Below, one piece after another: positions 11,129 through 28,036 of a stretch of DNA of 64,000 nt. The translations under genes and the position numbers were made by a program. Within the stretch, counting starts at the first letter, position 1, and the number at the start of each line of letters is the position of its first letter. The stretch lies in the NCBI GenBank assembly GCA_947172415.1, contig OX359191.1, positions 8,851,130 to 8,915,129 of the forward strand, in the 5' to 3' direction. The DNA comes from Chondrosia reniformis (taxonomy: Eukaryota; Porifera; Demospongiae; Chondrillida; Chondrillidae). Below the pieces are notes generated by a model. The model did not search any database, was not told the DNA's origin, and saw only the letters and a list, made by a program, of their open reading frames with translations.

Positions 11129-12991
11129 AAGAACACAGTTTATTGCTGTGACCATACATAGATACAGTACATACATCAACCTTGACAAATATTTAGACAA
11201 TAGGATGACTGTTGTACATACATACGTACACTTTCTACATGCAAATCTGTTTTGAACACTGGAATGATTCAGCATCAGTTTCGGAATAGGTGGGTCTTGG
11301 GAATAGAAATCATAAAATATTATGACCTTTTGACAATAAATGAAAACCTTTTTAGTCTCTTGCATTTCTAGGATATCTGATGCAAACATTTCATTCCAAT
11401 AAGATCAGCCTATTCACCTGAAAGTAGGTAGACTTAAAGCCTTAAGAAGGTAAATTCACTATTAATACAGAATATGTCTTTTCAATAGAATAATCATTGA
11501 CTAAGGCATTGATGTTTTCTTACATCTTTAGAGTCAAATACAGGCATTTTTCAACAATCATACGTAGCTATGTCAATTGTAAAATGATAGATCTCTAGAA
11601 TAACTTTCATTCAATACACTATATATACGTACATCAAAAAAACTCAAAGATTTTAAGTACAGTTAGATATTTAGAAAAAAGGATGACCAGTTGAAGACTT
11701 AATAGATAATGAAAGAAAAGTGATGGAATAAAAGGTTAAAAGGCAACTGTGTACATGTACCCATCCTGTTAAAGGAACCATTTGAATGGCAACAAGACCA
11801 CAATTATGTGTCTGATTCCTCCCGTGACAGGCACAGTAATGATGTAAGGACAATCCCAACAACAAGAACTGTCCATATAAGCCTTAAGAACTGTCCATAT
11901 AAGCCTTAAGAACTGTCCATATAAGCCTTAAGAACTGTCCATATAAGCCTTAAGAACTGTCCATATAAGCCTTAAGAATTGTTCATATAAGCATTAAGAA
12001 TTGTTCATATAAGCGATAAGAACTGTTCATATAAGCGATAAGAATTGTACATATAAGCGGATCATTTTATTACATCAAACAATACTAAATTAGCATCCAA
12101 ACTATGTACACATACTAATTAAATAGAAAATACTGTATATATGTACGTATACGTACAGATTATGTTTGCCTACTTCTTACCCAGGAGACAGTTACAGTAC
12201 GTGAATACTGTCTTAATTATTTCAAGGGTTTAAAGTGTTATGAATGAGGAAATAACACTGCGGGCACAACTATAGAATATTGGATGTATTGATTGCATAA
12301 GAACTAATGCATAAACTGTCTACAAGAGACTAGTCAAGCAACACTGGAAAGCTTCTGTAGTGACTGACAGGGAAAGGTGCATTTCATTGGGTTCAGGAGC
12401 GTCAGAGGTGACTTAAAGGAGAGATCATCATTATCATTGATAATATAGAGTTGAGATGGCTCATTTCTAGTCTTTTGAGCGTCTAGAGATGCAGTTTGTT
12501 CTTCATGAAACAGTTCAACCCTGGGTGTCTTCTTTAGCGACTGACACAGACGAACCATGTTTGGCACAGTTAGAAGAAATCCCTATCACCTAATTACATA
12601 GAGTTGATTAAGGTGCTGTGCTGAGGTTATGTTGCTAGCTACCTAGCTAGCTTAGTTTATTCATTTATTTAGTGAAAATAGATACTTAAATTGGTGTGCT
12701 GCTCATACATACATTTGTCTCACAATTACATACTTAGCCAAAATAAACATTCCCAAAGTGATTCAATCCATAAAAATCAATCACAAAATTAGTAATATTT
12801 TGCATGGGGTCACTAAACAAGGATAATCAGATGATCTGTGTGTATGAAATTGAGCTAGTTAGTGGAATACTACAGACAATACGTCTACAGTGGCCTAACT
12901 GCATGTACCTCCTCCATTGCTAATAACATATAGTCTTTGGTATACGTACATTCTTAATACACATACGTATTATTGCTACTCTACTGTCATA
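11129..12991. other. Non-duplicated AT-rich spacer of block 1
   Basis: This stretch has no counterpart in blocks 2 or 3. It contains a tandem repeat (11868-12056) and a degenerate inverted-repeat element with the TCTTCTTTAGCGACTGACAC motif around 12440-12570. No gene is recognised; frames are short and broken. Confidence 0.6.
11868..12056 (+). repeat. 22-bp minisatellite
   Basis: About eight to nine direct copies of AAGAACTGTCCATATAAGCC plus TT, the last copies drifting (TTGTTCATATAAGC, GCGATAAGAACTG). There are no unique spacers between copies, so this is a plain tandem repeat and not a CRISPR array. Confidence 0.9.
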
Positions 12992-12993
12992 TA

Positions 12994-13448
12994 CAGTCAA
13001 ACCCTGTTAGGTCAGGACCATATAAAAATTTCATCTTAACAGAAAGGAGGGGGTGTGACTGTTGATGTGAATTAACAGAACTAGATAATTTTCCTAGTAA
13101 ATGATGCTAATTAAAAGACTGTTGAAACAAAAAACTACATATAAAGTGGAGTGGTAGGTGTCTTTTCTTGTAGTTTTTTTTTCTATTTATAGTATTCAGT
13201 TAGTTTTCTTTGACTTGAAGACATACAGATCTCTGAAGTTTTAATTACCCTTTCCATTGCATCCAAGTGACTAAAAACTTGTTTCCTTCCTCTTGTCTCC
13301 GAAAATTTCATCTTATCCGAACATTCTTATAAAAATATTTCACACTAAGCAAATCGTTAAGCACAGAAGCTATATAGTAAAAATCGGGACTGGAAGGAAA
13401 TTTCATCTTAACCAAATTTTCAGTTCATCTTAACAGAGGGCTCAACTG
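12994..13448. mobile_element. pogo/Tc1-like non-autonomous element (MITE), with partial copy at 1-439
   Basis: The element is bounded by TA on both sides (12992-12993 and 13449-13450). Its ends are imperfect inverted repeats of the form CAGTYRARCCCTSTTA, and AAATTTCATCTTA motifs recur inside. A TA target site with CAGT ends is typical of the Tc1/mariner-pogo group. About 455 bp long, with no coding capacity seen. The same element forms the left edge of the window (1-439), so it marks the joint between duplicated blocks. Confidence 0.65.
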
Positions 13449-14456
13449 TATGTAGCAAAGTATTCCTTCAGTATGCGAAGTATGTATACTATACACAAAA
13501 TAGTAAACTTCAAATTGACATCAGAAAATAAAGACGCCACTGTGCTACTAATCAATCATACCATAATTTAAAGAATGTAATTAACTGGCTAATTCTGAAA
13601 ATTACCACCTTGCAATTTATAAAGATCCTCAACTAGCTATCATTTGTAGAATATTACTTGTTTTCTGGGAAGAGAAACCTCAAGAAAACATCAGGCAGTC
13701 TACACAAGCAAGCACATGCGACACACACCTTATCACTATAGAGACTATAAGACATGCCAGTTATATGGTACCGCATGACAGAGATAAGGAACATGAGGAA
13801 GACAGGCAGTTAAGTACCCTAATAATATTAGGAACTTGACCTTAAAAAATTCATTAGAGGGACACACAATCCTAATATGTAATATTAAATGGTAACTTTA
13901 GGCAAAAAGACCTTGTGCATTAAATACAGTAGTCGCATATTCAGCAGAAATGCTCTTAAGGAAAGAGGATATGTACGTACGTACGTACATCAGAGCCTGA
14001 GGGACAGACAATGCCAATATGAAGTATGTAATATTAAATGGTAACTTTAGGCAAAAAGACTTTGAAAATAAATACAGTAGTTGCATATTCAGCAGAAATG
14101 CTCTTAAGGAAAGAGGATACATATGTAACACATTAAAGGTGACACAACTGTTTGATTGGGAATTTACATACTCTTCTACAGAGAGGAAAATACTAGTTAA
14201 TAGAATAAGGATTCCTTCTAACTGCGTCGAACTTATCTTTGAGATGGTACATCCTTCGACTTTTTGAGAATTTAAAAACGCAGTTTGGTTTTGCTTTTTG
14301 GTCAAATGTTTCGACCCTGGGGATCTTCCCTAGGGATCTTCCCTGGGGATCTTCCCTAGGGATCTTCCCTGAGTCAGTGACTCAAGACCAAGAAGCAAAC
14401 CAAACTGCATTTCTAAACGCTCAAAAAGTCAAAGGATGTACCATCCCAAAGATAAG

Positions 14457-14618
14457 TCCAAGTCAGGCAAGCTGGACGGATCCAGTAATAAGAGTGAGAA
14501 GCTCTGTCAGCTCCTAGGCGTCATCAAGGCTGGACAGCAAGATTTACAAGTTCTCCGCTTCTGGTTTTCTGGTATTACTGATGAAGATAGGCAACAGATT
14601 TACTTATCACTTTCCTAA
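14457..14618 (+). pseudogene. Gene X, 3'-terminal exon fragment (block 2)
   Basis: Same 53-codon tail as at 1448-1609, again directly abutting the right end of an inverted-repeat element (14232-14456). It shares that junction with block 1, which shows that blocks 1 and 2 descend from one already truncated copy. Confidence 0.7.
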
Positions 14619-15506
14619 TTTTAACTCAGCAGCTATTTTGTAGTGTATGTCATACTGTCAGGTTTCTATATTTTTAATGTGTACATTTTTGCAGTCAATT
14701 TTGATAATTAAAAACTGTCAACAGTGTACATGTATATATACCCAACACCAAACATGCACTTGCACCTACCTACACCTCCCTTTCTATCTGCTCTCAAGTG
14801 CATGACTTTGCAGATCAGTAATTCCTTTGCCAGCTCTTATTGAGTCATCATTCGATGGAGCTACTGAAGAGGCTTTTGATAGAAGCGCTTCTCACCAACT
14901 AGAATTATGGAACACCTAGCTAATGGATGTATATACATGGTAAGATATATAGATAAGATGTGTACAAAGATTCATTCATGCATTAAAGCTTAGTTCCATA
15001 TACTCATTCAGTATATGTATGTCAGGTCTTCACATTCAAAACACTTACTGTTGCACAACTATGATGCAAATATAACCTAAGCTAAAGTATTATGATACAG
15101 AAGATCTACAAGTCTTCTAACTCCCATAACTCCTTTTTAAGCATGCATATACGTAAATCAATCTTTTCCGACTTTCAGAGTATACTTAAACTTCCTATGT
15201 TATTATTATGTGCGCATGTGCTAATCCTAGCCGGCTGTGGTCAATACCCACCAGCATGTCACCCCTCATGCAATCGAACCAGAAGAATGCAATTATACAC
15301 ATGCACATCCATGCAATGTCTGTACATAAAATAAATGCAGTATTGATTGTTAGAAGACTCTGTGTTGTAAAACTGTTGCCAAACTGACTTGGTTCCCCAC
15401 AATCACGTCCAGAGTATCAAAATTGGCAGATCCATTCTTTAAGCCTTTCACAAAGGTGTCACATGCAGCCTACTTCTAGTATATCCATGATGCACCCATG
15501 ATAAGG

Positions 15507-20839
<5,333 letters not shown>

Positions 20840-20930
20840 TATCCACTTCCACAAGACTGACAGTGCAGTATGGAGAATTATTTAATAGACTCTACCAAAA
20901 ATTCCTATGAACTCCACTATCAGAGAGTAC

Positions 20931-21542
20931 GGTAGTACTCTCTAAGTATCAGAGAGTACGGTAGTATACTCTCTAAGTAGGAATGGCCGGAAACAAAAAT
21001 GGCCGCCCTATCCAATGTATTAGCAATCAACACCTCATAAATCGCCAACGAAGCGATTTTCGGTTATATTCGGTTATTTGCAGCGATTAATGCACGCTTT
21101 CCTAAATGCCAAAACATGTTTCGACGCTCTACACGCTCTATAACGTTCAAAAAGCGGCTAATTAGGAATAGACCCACTTCCAAAATTCATTTTTTTCTTC
21201 TTCTTCTTCTTCTTCTTCTTCTTCTTCTTCTTCTTCTTCTTCTTCTTCTTTTATTGAATAGACTAGCGCTAATATGCGAGCTTATGCGGGCACGTACTAG
21301 TTATAAATCGTCATAAATATTTCGGAACTAGGGAATAGACCGCCCTAAATCTGAATGCGCTCTACAATAAGCATGTTAATTGTGAAGAGCGAAAATTGTG
21401 GTCTTCTCGGACGCCATTTTTTAATTAAGAGATCATGGTTTTCGGCATATTTCTCTTGTCTAAGACGTTATTTTGAGATCTTCGCCAAGAAAACTTTCAA
21501 ATCAATTTAAAACAAGTAATATTAAGAGGAAAAAAGGGGGAA
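20931..21542. mobile_element. GAGAGTAC-ended insertion upstream of DAGL-B exon 1
   Basis: Begins with tandem hairpins CAGAGAGTACGGTAGTACTC and includes a (TTC)n tract at 21188-21250. Comparison with block 1, where the flanks join directly (about 9054-9056), shows that 20931-21925 is an insertion of about 1 kb, made of this element plus the adjacent foldback. It sits about 90 bp upstream of exon 1 and so may be in the promoter. Confidence 0.6.
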
Positions 21543-21924
21543 TACAAGTAAATAAAAAACATTTACAAAAATGATGTTAGAAGTAGTAATGGCAGTGTTC
21601 ACTAATACATCTGCAAAAAGTATCGAAACAAGACACTGATTATATGATAAGGCTAATCATACAGAAGTTGCATATATACTGAAATTTAAGTAACTTAACC
21701 ATACACTTCTGTGTTTGGGCGCACCATTCCTACTTAAGGTTAGTGCGCCCAAACACAGAAGTGTATGGTTAAGTTACTTAAATTTCAGTATATATGCAAC
21801 TTCTGTATGATTAGCCTTATCATATAATCAGTGTCTTGTTTCGATACTTTTTGCAGATGTATTAGTGAACACTGCCATTACTACTTCTAACATCATTTTT
21901 GTAAATGTTTTTTATTTACTTGTA
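21543..21924. mobile_element. Long foldback palindrome, about 380 bp
   Basis: Two arms of about 180 bp, essentially perfect inverted copies, run from TACAAGTAAATAAAAAACAT to its complement, meeting at TGTTTGGGCGCACC near 21716-21750. No coding capacity. The near-perfect arms imply recent origin or ongoing arm correction. Confidence 0.9.
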
Positions 21925-22438
21925 TATATAGGTACCGTAATACACACCCAGCCCACGCCCGAGCGCTTGTAACAGCTAGCCACAGTTGTATAAACTGCAA
22001 CACCCTCCCCCCCCCCCACCATAATTATAATGATTGTTATAAGCTTGCTGACAGCTCAGGATGGGGTATATAAAAAACTATATATCCTGGCATACATATA
22101 TCTATATTCAAAGTCAGAGTGTCTGTAAAATGTAAAGATAACATTGTGACACCTATACAATACATATTCATATCTTTGTACATGAAGAAACCAATATATA
22201 TATAACTATATAACAGATAACAAATTCAACCACTGAATACATATTATATAAAATCTTTTTTTGAGAAGGGTACAGTCATATTTAGTCTTTGAGCGTCTAT
22301 AGAAGTTGAGATGGTTCACCTTTAGTCATTGGTTTTGAGTAGTTAAAAGAAGTCCTAATTTATCTAACATAAAAATTATACAAAACATAAAAGCTGTTCA
22401 AATTTAAAGAAAAACTTTCAGTTTGAATCTTTACATAT

Positions 22439-24299
22439 TTAAACCACATCTTCAGGTTCATTTCCTAGCTGAAAAGCTAGATTGAAAGGAAGCAGTTCTT
22501 CGTCCATTTTATTTGCCAAATGTTCCTTTTTCAATACCATAAAAATGTTCTTCAGTGATCTGGGTAAGTGACTCACAAATGGCTTTCCTCCTTGGAGTTC
22601 CATTAGACAGTAATCTTCGTTGGAATGCCATGTCAGTTTGTACCTAGTCTTTCTGAACCATGTACACCAGGATCTGATAAAGAGAAAAAGTCTACAGGTC
22701 TATACTAATATATACGTACGTACCATCACACTGGTGAGAAACACAATGGCATGCATGCTTACTTGGAACTAGTTTCAGTATCTCTGTCAATTTGCAGTAC
22801 TCTGCCTGGCACAAAGGCAGGTATCGTAACAACATCTTTGGCTTGTTTTTCAATGGCCTCATAAGTGTGTTTTCTCAATAGAGGCATCCCCAGGGCTCTA
22901 CTCTTCCACCGAACAGCTGCTGTTGCAACATGCATGACAGTTTTCAGGTCAATATCAAGTGGCTTGGGGGCATAATCTCCCAGCTCATTCCAATCAGGGT
23001 GGTCGTACACTTGCTTAAGGAACTGTTCTACACTCATCTCTGGCTCTTCTCCAGTAGAATTCTCTCTTTTTGTTGAAGATTTCCGTTGACAGAGAATTGA
23101 ATCAGCGTACAAGACTTGGTACTATTTAAAAATGGGAAATTACACTTTTTCAATGTAAATATTCAAAAGAACAATTTAAAGTACATAGATACATAACAAT
23201 AATTGTAGTTAGCTTTTGATATAGCACATATATATGAACATACCCCATGCACAGAGTACGTACGTATATACGTACATATAAACATATTAAGGTTATGTAT
23301 CATTGTATAGCTGTACGTATGTATATATATACCTTAGGTTTTTGGCATTTTTCCAGTTGTCTTGTCATTGATTTCTTCAGAAACAAAAGTGACCTCCAAT
23401 TCATCCTGCATAAAAAACAAGTACATCTCTGATAAAGTGTGAAATTTCTTTTGAAGACAAGGCTATCTCTATAGAGTAACAGACTGTTTGTACCTGTTTA
23501 ATGATAAATCTGGTAGATTAATAGGGACATTTATTAAATCAGTAGTATTATTCTATGTACATATTGGTTACGTACTGTAATTAAAGCTTAAAATTGGTTA
23601 ATGAGGACCTTTGTGTATCTACTGCAAGAAATGTCATTAATTATCACAAATCCATTAAATACATACATATATGTATATCATCGTATATTTTAACAGTGCT
23701 TAATAAAACTGCTTCATGTATATACATATGTACAGGTACAAATAGGTTAATATACAAATGCTATATGTACGTATGTACATACCTTGGAAGGATATCATTC
23801 TCGGGTACAACTGTTGTGATGAAACTCCTTGTATAGACTGCCAATGGATAACTAATGATACAAAAAAAACAAACAAACACACAATTCACTTGTGATTGCA
23901 TGTACGTATGCACAAGATATATGTTATGAAACCTCTACAGTGGAACCTAATCCAGTCACCTATGGGACCAAATTATCTGACTGCATTAGAGGGTATACTG
24001 GTTTATAAAAACAATAAGTTTCTGTAACTACGTACGTAGCTACTGTATGTGTAAATTTTATAGGAATGTACACATTTGTGAGCATACATGTAATTGTGTG
24101 TGTATATATATATTTGTGTGCATGTACACAATTGTGTGCTTGTGGGATCATGTCTATCTGACAATCAAATACGCACCTAAACACACAACCTGGTGTGGAA
24201 TATCCAAAACACCTTAATCTCCTACGATGTTCCTCCTTGTTTTTCCTTATCAACAAAGCTAATATGCTTGCCACAGCTCCTCCAAGTGAGTGACCAACT
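22439..24299 (-). pseudogene. Orphan 3' half of a D-type DAGL gene (exons 9-13), block 2
   Basis: Exons 24299-24177 (5'-truncated), 23851-23783, 23405-23333, 23121-22763 and 22673-22439 match DAGL-D exons 9-13. The GHSLGG elbow, the NDILPR segment and the SHLP histidine are all readable, so the catalytic residues survive but the membrane part and the first lipase exons are absent. The break falls within exon 9, where a Penelope-like fossil starts. Confidence 0.85.
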
Positions 24300-26205
24300 G
24301 GTTATATCTAAGTCTAAAAAGGGGGATTTTTTAGGGCTGGTATTTGTCTTTTTAAGAATAAGTTCTTTGGGGTAAATATCACTAATTGACAGTTCAAAAT
24401 CCTTGTTGTTAATACATAAAAGGTCATCAATATACCTATAAGTATTGGAAAATTTAATAGCTAGGGTGATGTTATCCTTAAGTAGTCCTTTCATAAACTC
24501 ATACTCATAGGCAAACAGAAAAAGATTAGCAACTACAGGGGCACAGTCAGTACCCATAGGGATACCTACACATTGCTTAAATACAGAACCGTCTACACAT
24601 ACATAAATGTTGTCAATAAGGTAATTAAAGAGCTCTACTAAATGAACAGCTGTGACTGCTTTATTGGAGACATTGTTAGACCAAAAGGCTTTATCCTGAC
24701 AGACTTCTATATATTGGGACTTCCTACAGGTATAGGCACTATGAATTAGGTTAGTAATCTTATCTTTAAGTAGGTTATGGGGGATCGCTGTATATAATGT
24801 AGAAAAATCAAAACTAGCTAGCTGGGCTTTTCTAGTGGGTATAGACCTAAGAGTATCTAAGACTTCTAGTGAGTTTTCTACTATCCAAAAGGCATTAACA
24901 CCAGTATTCCTATATATATACCTAGGCAGTATTCTCTAAAATGTTTGAGAATTAGTCTGAGTGCCGAATTTAGAAATCTAGAAAGGGGTTTGGTAGTACA
25001 TTTGTGAGAGGCGGCTATGAATCTGTAGCTGTAAGGGTTCTTATGTAGCTTAGGCATCCAGTAAAAAGAGGGAAGGTTACACCAGTCTGGTTTAGGTTCT
25101 AAGTTCTCTAGTTTTAAGAAATCTATGTGTTTCCTAATTAACTGTTGGGGTTCTACTGTACATTTAGCATAAGTGGAGGTACTGCCTAGTTCTTCATTAA
25201 TAATTTGTCTATAGTAGGACTTACATATAAAAATTATATTATTAGAGGCCTTATCGGCAGGGGCTATAACATACTTATCATGTAGGTCTGCTAAGAATTT
25301 CTTAATTTTAGGGCAAGTAAGGGTCTTCTTGGCTACTGAGGATTTGGTATACGATTTAGACAGCTTAGAGATCCTATCATTAATTTTCTTAAGTACAGCA
25401 TTTTCCCACTCACTAAATACAGAAGTAGATACATTTTCTCTACGGGCCCAGGTAATCTTATATTTTCTAAGACCTTCCTTACACATTTTTAAAGCAGTTA
25501 CCCAATTAAAGTTATTAGGTTCTCTAAATTTTGGTCCTTTCTTAAGAAGTTTTCTAAGTTTTGGGTTACTAACAATACGTAGATCACCTGTTAAAACATG
25601 GCCTAGGGGCTTGTAAATGAAGGGGGACTTGTGACACTCACATGGTTCTGGTTTTCTAAAGACATCTGACTTAGAGGCTTGTGAAAAGTTAAAGATTTGA
25701 GGTCCTATTGGTTGGGTATACTTATATACTACACATGGGGGCTCTTTGTTTTGTATAAAGGGTGGGACAGTTTCTAACACTAACTTTTGGTTTAAGATAC
25801 CTGAGAGGCCTATTTTTTCTACACCTTTATTATGAAACACGATTTTAAGAAACCCTTCTGGACTTGTCGTTTTCGTTGGGCGTTTGGGAAGGCTGGCTGA
25901 AGCGCGTGCTTTAATAACGTCTTTAATCATTAGCATAAGTCTAAGCGGAAAAAGTGTTTCTGGGGTATCGATGAGACATTGTACCGAGTTTAACAAACGA
26001 TGAAGGTGTCGAGCTTGTAATGCAAAAGTATCGCGTTTAAGTTTGGCTAGAAAGCCCACGTTCTTGTAAAGTGGTAGTCGTTCTTTGAGCCATTCAGGGT
26101 CGTAGGCAGCGTTATTACTACTGCCTGTCGATTTTAGATTGGAGCGCCGATGCCGTCTTTTATGAGATAAGCGATTAAAAAGGTTCCATATGGGTAAATA
26201 GAGCA
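24300..26205 (-). mobile_element. Penelope-like element, reverse-transcriptase fossil
   Basis: Minus-strand coding remains of a Penelope-like reverse transcriptase. The N-terminal part carries APADKASNN and LPSFYWMPKLHKNP. Further on, MGTDCAPVVANLF and YRYIDDLL represent the palm motifs, ending near FLDLDI. The GIY-YIG endonuclease expected at the C-terminal side is absent; the element is cut where it meets DAGL sequence. It is broken in about one or two places and incomplete at both ends. It lies between the truncated D-type exon 9 and gene X, at a duplication joint. Confidence 0.75.
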
Positions 26206-26962
26206 GAGTTCCTTGTACCAGAACGCCTCTCTCAGTAGTCTGAGGCTAGTAGAATTAGGTGTCTCAGGTATCTGTTCTATGGGCATAAGAAGGGACCAAG
26301 TCATTGTGCGTGGTCTGGAGAAGTCAACTGTAGTCTCAATTCTCTGCCTACTCGCTGAATTACTGCCCTCAAAGTGCTGTAAGGCAGTACCTTACAGCAA
26401 CGCATACATTGAATCGTATCGCTATAGCTGTAACTTTCTTGGCTTGGCAGTAGGTGTTCAACTACCAGATTCCTTAGTATCCTCAAGTGACTACGTCATT
26501 CTGGATGTTCTTCCACCACTGGAGGACAGCTTAAGTCCTCCAGTATCAACTGCAACCACACCCATTTCCTGCCTCAGTGGTGATAGTACCAGGAATGACC
26601 AGCTACTAATGTATAAATATATTGTAAACAGGACAAAGTCTGCAGACTCTTTGGATGGTAGCAGTACTGCGCAGCCAGCCCTTCTCCAAAAATACACCTC
26701 TGCCCTGGCCACGCAGACCTTTTCTGATGCCCTGGTGGACCAGTTTGTGAGTGTGACCAAACAGGAGTGGTTGGACAAGGCAAAGGTTCTCTATCAAGTG
26801 TCCAAGTCAGGCAAGCTGGACGGATCCAGTAATAAGAGTGAGAAGCTCTGTCAGCTCCTAGGTGTCATCAAGGCTGGACAGCAAGATTTACAAGTTCTCC
26901 GCTTTTGGTTTTCTGGTATTACTGATGAAGATAGGCAACAGATTTACTTATCACTTTCCTAA
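26206..26962 (+). CDS. Gene X, 3' exon (partial, unrecognised)
   Basis: A plus-strand open frame of about 250 codons ends at 26962 (final residues QIYLSLS). The first ATG in frame is at 26279, but the frame is open upstream to an acceptor-like AG at 26219-26220, so this is probably the last exon of a gene whose 5' part is missing next to the Penelope-like fossil. The protein looks soluble, with leucine-rich helical stretches and a low-complexity Ser/Pro/Thr stretch in the middle. No domain recognised. It is the longest copy; blocks 1 and 2 keep only its last 53 codons. It could itself be a remnant. Confidence 0.4.
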
Positions 26963-28036
26963 TTTTAACTCAGCAGCTATTTTGTAGTGTATGTCATACT
27001 GTCAGGTTTCTATATTTTTAATGTGTACATTTTTGCAGTCAATTTTGATAATTAAAAACTGTCAACAGTGTACATGTATATATACCCAACACCAAACATG
27101 CACTTGCACCTACCTACACCTCCCTTTCTATCTGCTCTCAAGTGCATGACTTTGCAGATCAGTAATTCCTTTGCCAGCTCTTATTGAGTCATCATTCGAT
27201 GGAGCTACTGAAGAGGCTTTTGATAGAAGCGCTTCTCACCAACTAGAATTATGGAACACCTAGCTAATGGATGTATGTACAAGGTAAGATATATAGATAA
27301 GATGTGTACAAAGATTCATTCATGCATTAAAGCTTAGTTCCATATACTCATTCAGTATATGTATGTCAGGTCTTCACATTCAAAACACTTACTGTTGCAC
27401 AACTATGATGCAAATATAACCTAAGCTAAAGTATTATGATACAGAAGATCTACAAGTCTTCTAACTCCCATAACTCCTTTTTAAGCATGCATATACGTAA
27501 ATCAATCTTTTCCGACTTTCAGAGTATACTTAAACTTCCTATGTTATTATTATGTGCGCATGTGCTAATCCTAGCCGGCTGTGGTCAATATCCACCAGCA
27601 TGTCGCCCCTCATGCAATCGAACCAGAAGAATGCAATTATACACATGCACATCCATGCAATGTCTGTACATAAAATAAATGCAGTATTGACTGTTAGAAG
27701 ACTCTGTGTTGTAAAACTGTTGCCAAACTGACTTGGTTCCCCACAATCACGTCCAGAGTATCAAAATTGGCAGATCCATTCTTTAAGCCTTTCACAAAGG
27801 TGTCACATGCAGCCTACTTCTAGTATATCCATGATGCACCCATGATAAGGCTAACATTGCAGAAGTGGCATACTGAAACTTAACTATACACATCACTTCT
27901 ATGCATGTTAGTTACGTTACTTTTTCTAGATGTGCCAATCACTGTTATAGTGCCATCCCTACTTTTAACTTATTTTTGAATGTTTTTATTTAACTTGTAT
28001 AAAAAGCATTCACACAATACGTACATTGAACACTAA

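Noticed and set aside
11868-12056. CRISPR-like repeat array
   Set aside because: Repeats are contiguous without unique spacers, and this is animal nuclear DNA.
21116-21316. Poly-leucine frame
   Set aside because: Translation of the (TTC)n tract inside the upstream insertion of block 2.
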